A stretch of DNA of 64,000 bases from Castellaniella sp040276085 (GCF_040276085.1 NZ_JBELOK010000003.1:258096-322095), one strand, 5' to 3'; shown: positions 49,459-58,746, counted from the stretch's first letter. The notes: generated from the letters alone by a model not told the origin. Numbers and translations: made by a program.

Positions 49459-50853
49459 ATGGAGACAAACCATCCTTCTCAGGGTGATGCCCTGGTGGAA
49501 GAAATCCACCCGGTGGATCAGATCCGCCCCGTCGGCAAGCTGTTCATGTTCGCCATCCAGCACATTCTTGTGATGGTTGCAGCACCCGTATCATCCGTTT
49601 TTCTGATTGCCAAGGCCCTGAACCTGTCCGAGGCGCTTTCCTCGGCCCTGCTATCCAGCGTTTTCGTGTTTTGCGGCCTGGGCTCGATCCTGCAGTCTGT
49701 GGGTATCGGCAAGATCGGCGTACGGCTGCCATTCATCATGCTGCCCGGCGGCGCCGCCACGATTCTGTTTATCTCGATTGCCCAGGGAACAGACCTGCAA
49801 ACAGCGGCCGGCGCGGTCATCCTGACCGGTATTTTCTACCTTTTGGCCGTCACGCTGTTCGTCCGCATCCTCAAGTACTTCCCACCACTGGTCATTGGCA
49901 CCATGGTCCTGGTGATTGGCATCAGCCTGGTCAAGATTACCGGTTTTCTGTTCACAGGCAGGCCGGGCACCGAGCATTTTGGTGATCCCATGCAGCTGCT
50001 GCTCGCACTGGTCACCATTGTGTTGACGGTCTTGTGCTTCAGGTTCCTGCGCGGCTTTCTGCGTCAGCTGGCCGTTGCGTTTGGCCTGGTGGGCGGCACG
50101 CTTTTTGCCATGGTGCTTGGTGAGACCAACTTCACGGCGCTGATCGCAGGCCCCGTCATCAGTACCCCGACCCTGTTTCCCTTCGGCATACCGCATCTGG
50201 ATCTGGTCGCTGCAATCCCGATGCTGGTCTGGAGCCTCGCCTCGATGGCAGAAGCCACTGGTCAGACCGTCATTAACGGTGAAATTGTGGGGCGCGAAGT
50301 CGACCCCACCCGGGATGTACCGCGCGTGATCCGCTCGGACGGCATTATCTCCATCATCGGCGGGCTGTTTGGCACACCGGTCATGGTCACCAGCGGAGAA
50401 AACATCGGCATCGTCCGTGCCAGCGGGGTGCGTAGCCGTTACGTGACGGCTGTTGCCGGCGTGCTGCTTATCGTGATCGGCTTTACACCGATGGCACGGA
50501 TGCTCAACGGCATCCCGCCCGCGGTCGTCGGCGGCACGGCTGTCGTCGTGTTTGCGATCATCAGTGTGCTTGGCATCCAGATGCTGGCCAGAGTCGACTT
50601 TACGCAAACGGGCAACCTGGTTACTTGCACGCTGGCATTGGCACTGGGCTTGCTGCCAGTATTGATTCCGGGCATGTACCATAGCCTGCCGGCCAATATA
50701 CAAACGATTTTTGGCAGCGGTGTGGCCATGAGCGCCCTGGTGGCAGTCTTGCTGAACCTGCTGTTCAATCATTGCGGCAACAAAGGACAGGGTGGTTCTA
50801 CACTCAAGCCGGATGAACCTTCACAAACGCGCCCAGCCAACTACCGCATCTGA
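49459..50853 (+). CDS. NCS2 family nucleobase permease
   Basis: A 464-residue, about 14-segment symporter. QHILVMVAAPVSSVF at helix 1, LPFIMLPGGAATILFI, SMAEATGQTVINGE (the family helix-8 acidic motif region) and TSGENIGIVRASGVRSRYV are NCS2 landmarks. It takes up xanthine, uracil, urate or a related base with protons or sodium. It is divergent from the amidohydrolase operon and has its own pair of operators close to the start. Together they form an uptake-and-deamination module. Confidence 0.92.
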   Translation: METNHPSQGDALVEEIHPVDQIRPVGKLFMFAIQHILVMVAAPVSSVFLIAKALNLSEALSSALLSSVFVFCGLGSILQSVGIGKIGVRLPFIMLPGGAATILFISIAQGTDLQTAAGAVILTGIFYLLAVTLFVRILKYFPPLVIGTMVLVIGISLVKITGFLFTGRPGTEHFGDPMQLLLALVTIVLTVLCFRFLRGFLRQLAVAFGLVGGTLFAMVLGETNFTALIAGPVISTPTLFPFGIPHLDLVAAIPMLVWSLASMAEATGQTVINGEIVGREVDPTRDVPRVIRSDGIISIIGGLFGTPVMVTSGENIGIVRASGVRSRYVTAVAGVLLIVIGFTPMARMLNGIPPAVVGGTAVVVFAIISVLGIQMLARVDFTQTGNLVTCTLALALGLLPVLIPGMYHSLPANIQTIFGSGVAMSALVAVLLNLLFNHCGNKGQGGSTLKPDEPSQTRPANYRI

Positions 50854-50855
50854 AC

Positions 50856-50881
50856 CTGACAGGTGGAAAGCCGCCTGTCAG
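50856..50881 (+). terminator. Hairpin after the permease gene
   Basis: CTGACAGGTGG-aaag-CCGCCTGTCAG, 11-bp stem with one T-G pair, 2 bp after the stop. There is no T run, so termination may be weak. Confidence 0.6.
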
Positions 50882-50902
50882 CACAGTAATAAATAAAGGG
50901 CC

Positions 50903-50942
50903 GCCTGGAGGCCGCGCGCGAAACAATCCGTCGCCTCCAGGC
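50903..50942 (-). terminator. Hairpin at the end of the DUF2231 gene
   Basis: GCCTGGAGGC (50903-50912) pairs with GCCTCCAGGC (50933-50942). On the minus strand it is followed by GGCCCTTTATTTATT, a fair terminator for the leftward genes. Confidence 0.6.
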
Positions 50943-50944
50943 AA

Positions 50945-51352
50945 TCAGCGCCCGATGCCGTGGCCGTACACCAGGCGGCCCCCCAGCCAGCCGCCGATAG
51001 CCAGCGTGATAAAGCCAGCCAGGCTCAGCAAGAGTGCCAGCACATCCGGGGCCAGCGGCTGCAGATGATCCAGACGCAGGAAAAGCCGCGCTGTGTACAG
51101 CGTAAAGGCGGCCAACATAAGCCCCATATGCAGATACACATCCCGCAGCGCCGGGCCGTCCGGCACGCGGGAAAGTTCCAGCACGCCGGCCACCATCGCC
51201 AGCAGTGCAACAGCACAGCCCACCATAAGCAGGCCAGCCGACCAACGCCAGGCGGATTCCCCCAGCCAAAGACTGCTGAAATCAGCCAATGTGGCCAGCG
51301 ACCAACAGGCAATTGGAAAGTGAACCAGCGCGGGGTGCAGAGGATGGCGCAT
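50945..51352 (-). CDS. DUF2231 four-helix membrane protein
   Basis: A 135-residue inner-membrane protein. MRHPLHPALVHFPIACWSLATLADF is the signature of the DUF2231/COG4244 group, with four membrane segments. The role is not known; family members often accompany haem or copper respiratory genes. I use the ATG at 51352. It is 4 bp from the upstream small membrane gene, so they form a two-gene operon. Confidence 0.8.
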   Translation of the reverse strand: MRHPLHPALVHFPIACWSLATLADFSSLWLGESAWRWSAGLLMVGCAVALLAMVAGVLELSRVPDGPALRDVYLHMGLMLAAFTLYTARLFLRLDHLQPLAPDVLALLLSLAGFITLAIGGWLGGRLVYGHGIGR

Positions 51353-51356
51353 GGCT

Positions 51357-51695
51357 TTAGAGTACGGCGCTAAGTAACGTAAGGAAGCCAATCACCGCAA
51401 CGGTGGCGTGCACAACCACGACGGCCTTGGGTGGAAGCCGCTTGCGTGCGTGAAAGGAAACAAGAAAGAACCCTCCCAGCGCCGCAATCAGCAGCAGGAT
51501 GAAGCCAACCAGCACCGGCTGCGAGGCAGCCCCTTCGGCCAAGGTAATGATGAGCAGTATCAGGCCCACAGCTCCCAGCAGGGCATGCAGCAGCGATAGC
51601 ACCCAGGGTGCAAATTTGTCGCGCAGGACGCGGGAGGCAAGAATCAGGCCTCCGACGGCCGCGATGGCGAAGACGATAATTGCGACGGTAAGCAT
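51357..51695 (-). CDS. Hypothetical four-helix membrane protein
   Basis: A 112-residue protein with four hydrophobic segments (MLTVAIIVFAIAAVGGLILASRV onwards) separated by short charged loops (RVLRDKFAPW, HARKRLPPK). No family is recognised with certainty. It is cotranscribed with the DUF2231 gene (4-bp gap), which suggests a shared membrane role. A ribosome binding site AAGGACA precedes the ATG. Confidence 0.65.
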   Translation of the reverse strand: MLTVAIIVFAIAAVGGLILASRVLRDKFAPWVLSLLHALLGAVGLILLIITLAEGAASQPVLVGFILLLIAALGGFFLVSFHARKRLPPKAVVVVHATVAVIGFLTLLSAVL

Positions 51696-51812
51696 TTTTT
51701 GTCCTTAAATGGCAGTATTGGATTTTGAACGGTATGCTCCGTTGAAACGGGCCACCTCATCGCCATAGATGCCTGACGGATAAAAAACGTTTCACCGCAC
51801 AAAACGACACTT

Positions 51813-52481
51813 ATGCTTATCAATGCTGATTTCTCGCGCCGCGCCTCCGTGACGTCTCAACAATACCAATGGATCACCTCTCCTCAGGGAGGTGTCGAGC
51901 GCGTGATGCTGGATCGCGTTGGCGCAGAAAAAGCCCGTGCCACCAGCATCGTGCGATATGCACCCGATTCTTGTTTTCCAAACCACAAACACCCTGAAGG
52001 CGAGGAAATCCTCGTGCTGTCAGGCACCTTCTCCGATGAGAGCGGAGACTTTCCCGCAGGGTGGTACCTGCGCAATCCGCCCGGCTCCGGCCACAAGCCT
52101 TTCAGCCGGGACGGCGCCACCATCTTCGTCAAGCTTCGGCAGATGGCTGCGGGCGATCGACAAAGGGTGCGCATTGATACCCAAGCCCCATCTGCCTGGC
52201 AGCGTAATGGTGACAGCGAAATCTGCCCCCTGTTCTCGGATCACCAGGAAAAGGTCTGCCTGCAACGCGTGTCGCCGAATCAACCCATACCCACCCAACA
52301 CACAGGAGGCCTGGAGTTGCTGGTCTTGTCCGGTGAGGTTTTGATGGATGAGCAGCATTACGCACAAGGCAGCTGGATACGCCTGCCGATGAACGACACC
52401 CCCGTCATCACCACTGGCGCACAGGGTGCCACTATTTACCTCAAGACTGGCCATCTGGCCAGCATCACGGCAAGGGGGTAG
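51813..52481 (+). CDS. Double cupin, ChrR-like
   Basis: A 222-residue protein with two cupin halves. The first has HKHPEGEEILVLSGTFSDESGDFPAGWYLRNPPGSGH with His/Glu metal ligands; the second repeats QHTGGLELLVLSGEVLMDEQHYAQGSWIRLP with fewer ligands. This arrangement is that of ChrR-type cupin proteins, but the N-terminal zinc anti-sigma domain is missing and no ECF sigma gene is near. So it is likely a stand-alone enzyme or sensor. Confidence 0.75.
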   Translation: MLINADFSRRASVTSQQYQWITSPQGGVERVMLDRVGAEKARATSIVRYAPDSCFPNHKHPEGEEILVLSGTFSDESGDFPAGWYLRNPPGSGHKPFSRDGATIFVKLRQMAAGDRQRVRIDTQAPSAWQRNGDSEICPLFSDHQEKVCLQRVSPNQPIPTQHTGGLELLVLSGEVLMDEQHYAQGSWIRLPMNDTPVITTGAQGATIYLKTGHLASITARG

Positions 52482-52675
52482 GAACACAAGGGACTGTGCG
52501 TAACGCCGACGCTAAAACCAGGCACAAGCGGCATTTCTAACTTTCACTTAACATCCCGGTGTATGAATTTTCCAGACGCCCCAAGGCCCACACAAAAACT
52601 GGCCGTGACGCCCAAATCAACAGTTTTTCCGGGCAGACATTGACTCCCAAAGCCTCCCCACCCCCTGACTCAGCC

Positions 52676-53953
52676 ATGCCTGCAAATCTTATCCACCGCT
52701 TGGGACAGCGTTACGCCTTTGTTGTTGTGGGCGTGATTTTTCTGTGCCTGCTGTTTTCTGCGGGCTTGCGAGCCACCCCCAGCGTGTTGCTCGACCCCCT
52801 TGAACAAGCTTTTGGCTGGAATCGCAACATCACTTCGCTGGCAGCAGCGATCGGCATTTTCTTTTATGGCATGGTCGGGCCCTTTGCGGCAGCGGCCATG
52901 GATCATTTCGGCTTGCGGCGTGTCTTGCTGGGTGCGCTGTTGGTGATGGCAGGTTCATCCGCCGCCAGCGCATATATGAGTCAAACCTGGCACCTGATCG
53001 TCTTGTGGGGCTTTTTCTCGGGTGTAGGGTCTGGTGCCGTGGCAGCCGTGCTGGGCGCCACCATTGCCAATCGGTGGTTTACAAAGCACCGTGGCCTGGC
53101 CATGGGCATCCTGACAGCCAGTACCGCCACAGGCAACCTGATCTTTTTACCCCTGCTGGCTGCCCTGGCATCTTCCGGCGACTGGCGCTGGGCCGTCTGG
53201 GCCGTGGCGTTTGCCATGCTGCTGATGCTGCCTCTGGCCTGGTATTTTGTACCCAACCAACCCGCGGATGTTGGGCTCTTGCCCTATGGCAGTAATCCCG
53301 ATCTGCCTCCTGCCCCAACTGCACCCAAAATAGGTTTACTGGCCTCTGCGTTTGGCGCACTGGGCAGGGCCGCACGCACGCAAACATTTTGGTTTTTGTT
53401 TGCCACCTTTTGGGTGTGCGGCTTCACCACTAATGGCCTGGTGGGCACACACCTGATCGCCATGTGTGGCGATCACGGCATTTTGCCGGTTCAGGCAGCC
53501 GGATTGCTGGCACTGATGGGTATTTTCGATCTGGTGGGTACCACGGCCTCCGGGTGGCTTACGGATCGCTACGATCCGCGCAAATTGCTGTGCATGTATT
53601 ACGGATTGCGCGGCATCTCGCTGATCATGCTGCCCTATAGCGATTTTTCACTCTACAGCTTGTCGATCTTTGCCATTTTTTATGGGCTCGACTGGATTGC
53701 CACAGTGCCACCAACCCTGCGGCTGGCCACAGACGCCTTTGGCGACCGTGATGCGCCTGTGGTGTTTGGCTGGATTGTGGCCGGACATCAAATAGGCGCT
53801 GCAACCGCAGCATGGATGGGCGGCTACATGCGCGATTCTACCGGCAGCTACCTGACCGCCTTTGTGCTGTCGGGTGCCACCGGGTTGATTGCTGCAGTGA
53901 TTGCCTTATTGATCAAGCGCCAGCAAGCACCCGCCCCATTGGCCGCGGCCTAA
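52676..53953 (+). CDS. MFS transporter
   Basis: A 425-residue major facilitator with 12 membrane segments. The start at 52676 (MPANLIHRLGQRYAF) is chosen since the upstream frame is hydrophilic and unlike a transporter. The A-motif loop appears as DHFGLRRVLLG and again as DRYDPRKLL in the second half. It resembles monocarboxylate or oxalate-type carriers. Substrate not identifiable. Its stop overlaps the end of the convergent methyltransferase gene by 4 bp. Confidence 0.87.
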   Translation: MPANLIHRLGQRYAFVVVGVIFLCLLFSAGLRATPSVLLDPLEQAFGWNRNITSLAAAIGIFFYGMVGPFAAAAMDHFGLRRVLLGALLVMAGSSAASAYMSQTWHLIVLWGFFSGVGSGAVAAVLGATIANRWFTKHRGLAMGILTASTATGNLIFLPLLAALASSGDWRWAVWAVAFAMLLMLPLAWYFVPNQPADVGLLPYGSNPDLPPAPTAPKIGLLASAFGALGRAARTQTFWFLFATFWVCGFTTNGLVGTHLIAMCGDHGILPVQAAGLLALMGIFDLVGTTASGWLTDRYDPRKLLCMYYGLRGISLIMLPYSDFSLYSLSIFAIFYGLDWIATVPPTLRLATDAFGDRDAPVVFGWIVAGHQIGAATAAWMGGYMRDSTGSYLTAFVLSGATGLIAAVIALLIKRQQAPAPLAAA

Positions 53954-54639
53954 TCAGGCAAGCGGCCCATTTGCGGCAAGCCAATATCTGCCTGTTCTCG
54001 CCGATAACAGCACACCCGCGCGGGCGGAACGTTAAGCCAGGCGTAGCGCACGGATTTTTGGCTGAAGCCGTCGGCCAAGGCCTCTTGAGTGCCCCACAGC
54101 GCGTAGGTAAATTGCACCACATTGGCACCCGGCGACAAACAGGCGCGCCATTGCAAAACCACATCCGCAACCGTATTGGCCGGCAAGGAACGCAAGGGCA
54201 GGCTGGATACGATGGCGTCCACATGCATGTTGGCAGGCAGCAATGCCTGTAAATCGGCTGCATCGCCCCCCACCACCGTCAGTGCTGGAAACCGATGGCG
54301 CAGGTGCTGAACAAATGCAGGAGATTGCTCGACCACCCACAAGCGATTGGCCGGGACACCGGCATCCAGCAATGCCTGGGTAACCACTCCGGTACCAGCC
54401 CCCAGCTCAACGATCAGGCCATCGCCTGTCTGAGAAATTTGTGCTGCCATCAGGCGAGCCAGCTGTCCCGAGCTTGGCCACACGGCGCCGACTGCCCCTG
54501 GACGTACCAACCATTCTTTTAAAAACAGGCTGGCAGCAGGGCCGCTTCGTGCTTTACGTAACAGGCGCAGGGCACTGGCCTGATATTGACGCAAATTTTG
54601 TAGCAGTGGCCAAGTGCTAGCACTGAAATTTTTCAGCAT
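53950..54639 (-). CDS. SAM-dependent methyltransferase, PmtA-like
   Basis: A 229-residue class I methyltransferase. SAM motif I is LIVELGAGTGVVTQAL (about residues 75-90), followed by VVEQSPAFVQHL and VVGGDAADL; the motif IV stretch is AIVSSLPLRSLP. The N-terminal FLKEWLVRPGAVGAVWPSSGQLAR resembles phosphatidylethanolamine N-methyltransferase PmtA and KsgA-like lipid methyltransferases. A role in phospholipid methylation is plausible but not proven. Confidence 0.78.
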   Translation of the reverse strand: MLKNFSASTWPLLQNLRQYQASALRLLRKARSGPAASLFLKEWLVRPGAVGAVWPSSGQLARLMAAQISQTGDGLIVELGAGTGVVTQALLDAGVPANRLWVVEQSPAFVQHLRHRFPALTVVGGDAADLQALLPANMHVDAIVSSLPLRSLPANTVADVVLQWRACLSPGANVVQFTYALWGTQEALADGFSQKSVRYAWLNVPPARVCCYRREQADIGLPQMGRLPD

Positions 54640-54686
54640 TCAGGTCTCCGGTTTGGATAACACGAGACTACGTCGACACAATGAGC

Positions 54687-54705
54687 ACTGCCTTAGGAAG
54701 GCAGT
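54687..54705. repeat. Hairpin ACTGCCTT-agg-AAGGCAGT
   Basis: Perfect 8-bp arms in the divergent gap between the methyltransferase and phosphoesterase genes. No T run on the relevant side; may be an operator. Confidence 0.35.
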
Positions 54706-54791
54706 AAAAAGTATAGCGTTGGTAACGGCCGTTGAGGAGCCCCCGGTTTACGCCCATTGTCCAGAAGCCACCCCGGGCGGACAATAGTCCG

Positions 54792-55841
54792 ATGAACCCT
54801 ACACTTGTCCACACGCTTCCAGAACAACCGCTGGCAATTATCGGTGATATTCATGGCGAGATCGAAGCCCTTGATGCACTGCTCAAGCACCTGAAGCACC
54901 ACCCGGTTTTCAAGCACCGCCTGTTGGTTTTTATTGGCGACCTCTGCGACCGTGGGCCCGATAGCGTCGCTGTCATCCAGCGAGTGCAGTCACTGGTAGA
55001 CGAAGGACGTGCCCTGATGATCTTGGGCAACCACGAAATCAATCTTCTGGCACACGATGCCAAGGACGGCTCCGGTTGGTACTTTGACAGCCGGGAGGCT
55101 GCCGACAGGCCCTACTATGCCCCATTTAAGCGGGCAAGCGCGTCACAACGTCCGGCAATTCGCAACTTTTTCTGTCAGTTGCCCATGGCCATCCAGATGC
55201 CGGGCCTGCGCATTATCCACGCAGCCTGGGACGCTGCATCGATAGAAGCCATTGCACAGGTTCCACTAGGCACCATTCTGAGCTATATCCACGAATGCGA
55301 TCTCAAAATACAAGAGCTTGCAAAAAAAGACGATCTTCATGCACGCTATATCGCCGAACGTGAGCGTTGGCAGAAAGAACTCGAAGATCCCAATAATCCG
55401 CCTCCTTATCTTGATGCGGTCGCAGACTTTGAATCCCTGCAACATCGCTGCAGCCCAATCAAGCGGCTCACATCAGGCATCGAAGCCCGAAGCCCACAGC
55501 CGTTTTACTCTGGCCACCGCTGGCGCTACTCCGACAGAATTACCTGGTGGGATCAAGACCCAGACCCTACCCCTGTGGTGTTTGGACACTACTGGCGGCT
55601 TTTTCAACCCCCTACAAAGCTGGATACCTGGCGCTATGGCCGCCTGTTCCAGAACATCACGCCAACTGCCTGGCACGGCAATCATCACCAGGCCTTTTGC
55701 CTGGATTACTCCGTGGGTGCCCGCTGGAGCGAACGCGCACAAGGGGGCACAGTCAGTGCGCAGCGTTATCGCCTTGCTGCCCTGATGTGGCCCGAGCGCG
55801 AGCTTGTTTTCGACGACGGTCAGCAGCTTCCCACTACTTAA
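54792..55841 (+). CDS. Calcineurin-like metallophosphoesterase
   Basis: A 349-residue phosphoesterase. The metal motifs are in order: IIGDIHGE (residues 17-24), FIGDLCDRGPDS and ILGNHEIN, then GHYWR late in the chain. The pattern is that of PPP-type phosphatases such as ApaH and bacterial PrpA-like enzymes. A central insert of about 120 residues rich in charged amino acids separates the motifs. The ATG at 54792 gives the usual spacing to the first motif. Substrate may be a phosphoprotein or a dinucleoside polyphosphate. Confidence 0.85.
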   Translation: MNPTLVHTLPEQPLAIIGDIHGEIEALDALLKHLKHHPVFKHRLLVFIGDLCDRGPDSVAVIQRVQSLVDEGRALMILGNHEINLLAHDAKDGSGWYFDSREAADRPYYAPFKRASASQRPAIRNFFCQLPMAIQMPGLRIIHAAWDAASIEAIAQVPLGTILSYIHECDLKIQELAKKDDLHARYIAERERWQKELEDPNNPPPYLDAVADFESLQHRCSPIKRLTSGIEARSPQPFYSGHRWRYSDRITWWDQDPDPTPVVFGHYWRLFQPPTKLDTWRYGRLFQNITPTAWHGNHHQAFCLDYSVGARWSERAQGGTVSAQRYRLAALMWPERELVFDDGQQLPTT

Positions 55842-56113
55842 ATCACCCTGTGGATAACTCTAGAGCGCCGAGCATGTGCATGGCATGTGGATGAGAGTTG
55901 CATAAGTAGGGTTCTGCTGTACCTGGCAAAAAGTATCCCCAATTGGTCCTACAGGCAGTCACAGATTCATCCACCGAAAAAAACAAGCTAGCACATTGAT
56001 AAAACTGATTTTTTTCACTTATGCCACTTATCCACAGGGCTCCATTATCACTATCAGTTAGATATAAAAGATAAGAACAAACAAAACATACTGATTGTCA
56101 GCAGCAACGCCCG
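55842..56113. promoter_or_regulatory. Gap with two perfect DnaA boxes and AT-rich core
   Basis: TGTGGATAA (55849-55857) and TTATCCACA (56028-56036) are perfect, opposed DnaA boxes. TGTGGATGA near 55894 and TTCATCCAC near 55969 are weaker matches. An AT-rich stretch (TTGATAAAACTGATTTTTTTC) lies between. No gene. It may belong to the extended origin region or titrate DnaA. Confidence 0.55.
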
Positions 56114-57286
56114 CTAAACGCGGGCCAGGCGCTCGATCGCAAAATCCAGTGTGCTATCCTGCTTCGCGAAGCACAGACGCAACAGGTGATGATTGGCCTG
56201 AGATGCATCGGGATTTTGATAAAACGCAGAGACGGGAATACTGGCCACGCCCGCCTCCTTCGTCAGTCGAATTGCCAGAGCCTTTTCCGACGTGTTGCCA
56301 ACTGCTTTTGTGTCGACTAGTAAAAAAAACGTGCCTTCACACAGCAGCGGCCGAAATTTGCTGCCCTGCAAACCTGCTACCAGGCGATCACGTTTTCGTT
56401 GGTAAAACGCAGACAGTTGTGCAATGACTGAGCTATCTTGCAGATAGGCGGCTATTCCGGCCTGAACAGCGGTGTTAACCGAATACACCGCAAACTGGTG
56501 CACTTTTCTGATTTCCCTTGATATCTCCACAGGCGCACAGCAATAACCAACTTTCCAGCCAGTTGCATGAAGCGTTTTTGCAAAGGATGAAATCAGGACG
56601 CAACGGGCTGCCAGGCTTGGCCGGTTAACCGGGCTGAGATACGGGCAGTTATCAAAGACGATATGTTCGTAGGCTTCGTCGGACAATAGTAAAAACGGGT
56701 ACTTTTGCGCCAGGTTTTCAAGTGCATCCAGGTCTTCTGCAGTTAGCACTCCCCCACCTGGGTTATGCGGAAAGTTCAAAATCAGCAACCGCGTGCTTGG
56801 ATTTAATTCGGTTGCCACTGCATTCCAGTCCAGAGTAAAGCCGGGATGTTCTTCTGAGGGCGGCAGCATGGCTGCCCTCCTTACGATTCCGCCGGCCAGT
56901 TGCACGACAGGCGCATACATGTCGTAGGCAGGGTCAATCACGATCACTTCATCGCCAGGGTGTACCAATGCCAAAATGCTCGCGGTCACGGCCTCGGTTG
57001 CGCCCGAGGTCACGGTAATTTCTGTGTTTGTGTCGTACTCGCATTGCTGATGTGCCAGAACCTTGTTGTGGATCACTTCGCGTAGCGCCTGGATGCCTTC
57101 CATGGGTGCATACTGGTTTGGTCCGTGTTGGATGGCATTGCATACTGCCTCCAACAAATCCGAGTCTGGTTGGAAATCGGGGAACCCTTGGCCAAGATTA
57201 ATGGCCTGGGTTGCCCTGGCCAGTTGGCTCATTTCACTGAAGATTGTGTCGCCCACTAAGGGCAGCTTTGAGTCGATTTTGATCAT
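56114..57286 (-). CDS. Class I aminotransferase, methionine aminotransferase-like
   Basis: A 390-residue PLP fold type I enzyme. Landmarks are INLGQGFPDFQPD, VTSGATEAVTASILALVHPGDEV, LNFPHNPGG with the substrate-binding Asn, SDEAYEHIVFD, and SSFAKTLHATGWKVGY with the cofactor Lys. These match YbdL-type methionine aminotransferases and kynurenine aminotransferase relatives, which transaminate methionine or aromatic amino acids to 2-keto acids. Single gene, its promoter facing the csp gene. Confidence 0.88.
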   Translation of the reverse strand: MIKIDSKLPLVGDTIFSEMSQLARATQAINLGQGFPDFQPDSDLLEAVCNAIQHGPNQYAPMEGIQALREVIHNKVLAHQQCEYDTNTEITVTSGATEAVTASILALVHPGDEVIVIDPAYDMYAPVVQLAGGIVRRAAMLPPSEEHPGFTLDWNAVATELNPSTRLLILNFPHNPGGGVLTAEDLDALENLAQKYPFLLLSDEAYEHIVFDNCPYLSPVNRPSLAARCVLISSFAKTLHATGWKVGYCCAPVEISREIRKVHQFAVYSVNTAVQAGIAAYLQDSSVIAQLSAFYQRKRDRLVAGLQGSKFRPLLCEGTFFLLVDTKAVGNTSEKALAIRLTKEAGVASIPVSAFYQNPDASQANHHLLRLCFAKQDSTLDFAIERLARV

Positions 57287-57556
57287 AAATGTTGGATTTA
57301 AAATACTTTTTTAGGGTTGCTGGCAATTATTTATGCACAATTTCGCCAGCCCGGATACAATCACGCATAAGGGAAAACTATGATTTGACTTTTGAGCGGT
57401 CGTGGTTATTCTCTTTGTTGCAATGCAATTCAAGCAGCACGCACGTCTCGCAGTAGGCTTGCCCTGTCGCATACCGCTACTCAGGCACGATCTGTTCCGT
57501 TTCCGCGTTCTTGATTCATTGTTGTTATCTTTCTTTTATTTAGGACGTACCAGATC
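57287..57556. promoter_or_regulatory. Divergent gap and long csp leader
   Basis: A 270-bp gap between the aminotransferase and the cold shock gene. Cold-shock mRNAs commonly have a long structured 5' leader, and the T-rich stretch before the csp ribosome binding region fits this. No defined motif was recognised. Confidence 0.4.
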
Positions 57557-57763
57557 ATGGCTCAAACGGGCAAAGTCAAATGGTTTAATGCTGAGAAAGG
57601 CTTCGGCTTTATCACTCCCGACGCCGGCGGTTCCGACGTGTTTGCACACTTCTCAGCCATCGAAGGCCGCGGTTATCGCAGCCTCAACGAAGGCCAAGCA
57701 GTTGAGTTCGAAGTCAAAGATGGCCCCAAGGGTCCTCAGGCGGCTGAAATCCGCCCGATGTAA
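57557..57763 (+). CDS. cspA: Cold shock protein
   Basis: A 68-residue CspA-type OB-fold protein. RNP1 is KGFGFITPD and RNP2 is VFAHFSAI, both intact with the aromatic residues for single-strand binding. It melts RNA structure in the cytoplasm and may be induced by cold or constitutive. It is the last gene before the probable origin and ends in a strong terminator. Confidence 0.96.
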   Translation: MAQTGKVKWFNAEKGFGFITPDAGGSDVFAHFSAIEGRGYRSLNEGQAVEFEVKDGPKGPQAAEIRPM

Positions 57764-57785
57764 GGCTTCTTGCTTTAGCTGCACC

Positions 57786-57815
57786 AGGCACCCTCACGGG
57801 TGCCTTTTGTTTTTG
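57786..57815 (+). terminator. Rho-independent terminator after cspA
   Basis: AGGCACCC-tcac-GGGTGCCT followed by TTTGTTTTT. Confidence 0.92.
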
Positions 57816-57848
57816 GTCACGTGAAAGTTTTACCCGGTTTTACACAGG

Positions 57849-57880
57849 CTGTCCACAGGCTATCCACATGGTTATCCCCA
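57849..57880. promoter_or_regulatory. DnaA box cluster
   Basis: CTGTCCACA (57849-57857), CTATCCACA (57860-57868) and TTATCCCCA (57872-57880) are direct repeats matching TTATCCACA at 7, 8 and 8 of 9 positions, spaced 11-12 bp, as in origin arrays. Confidence 0.75.
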
Positions 57881-57914
57881 ATTCGACAATCAAGGGATTT
57901 GCATCAATAACTGA

Positions 57915-57930
57915 CGTTTCACGTGAAACA
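57915..57930. promoter_or_regulatory. parS: parS site 1
   Basis: CGTTTCACGTGAAACA, 15 of 16 to the consensus palindrome bound by ParB. Confidence 0.9.
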
Positions 57931-58230
57931 TATTCGTTTATGTATCTTTTCCGATCTGAGCATAATAGGCTTTCCGTCGCATTCACTTACTGAAATTTGA
58001 ATATCATGTGGAGAATAATTTATCTGGTGTTATTTGGCACTACGCTTGATTAGACGGCAGGTATAGATTGATAGCTTTGTTCTTCAAAGGACAATTTGGC
58101 TTTGGTGTGCTGGTGTTCTGTTAACCGTTAGCTTTTATGGTGTTCAGAGTCTTGCGTCCGTAATGATGCACAGCCCGAAATCTATGGTTACTAGATGCTC
58201 GGGATAGTTTGATCTTCCACGTGCTGGTTA

Positions 58231-58246
58231 TGTTTCACGTGAAACT
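58231..58246. promoter_or_regulatory. parS: parS site 2
   Basis: TGTTTCACGTGAAACT, 15 of 16 to consensus. Confidence 0.9.
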
Positions 58247-58381
58247 ATTTAATGATCAGCGTTGTTAGATGATCGGCTTTGATTACCGTTCTATTTCAGC
58301 TAGGAGTAGATGCCGCTAACAATTGAATTCTGCTGGCCTTTGTGTTGATTAAGTACCCTACCCTTGATCAGACATGGGTCG

Positions 58382-58397
58382 TGTTTCACGTGAAACA
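58382..58397. promoter_or_regulatory. parS: parS site 3
   Basis: TGTTTCACGTGAAACA, perfect consensus. Confidence 0.95.
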
Positions 58398-58730
58398 CCA
58401 GACCTTAAAGCCAAAATAGATAGGTATTCGTAATCGGCAACGGCGCTGAAGCATAAATGGCTAGCAATAAGTAGGGCAGCATTCCTACTTACAGCAATAG
58501 CCTCATACCGTTCTCCAGTAACATTGAGCGTATCTTTAAAGAACTTAAGCCGTCGATATTTGCTTGGTGCTAGCTGACTATTGATGTCTCGGTCTGAGAT
58601 AAAGTAGTGGCGTATGGCCTATAGGAAGTTTTAATTTCTTTGATGTTGTACCGGGCACTGTTAACACTGCCCTGCGCCTCTCAGGCAAGCATTTTTCTGC
58701 ATCTTATTGCGTCCGCAAAAAGCGTGATCT

Positions 58731-58746
58731 TGTTTCACGTGAAACA
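58731..58746. promoter_or_regulatory. parS: parS site 4
   Basis: TGTTTCACGTGAAACA, perfect consensus, 57 bp before the mnmG start. Confidence 0.95.

Noticed and set aside
57816..57832. A fifth parS site
   Set aside because: GGTCACGTGAAAG matches only the right half of the palindrome.
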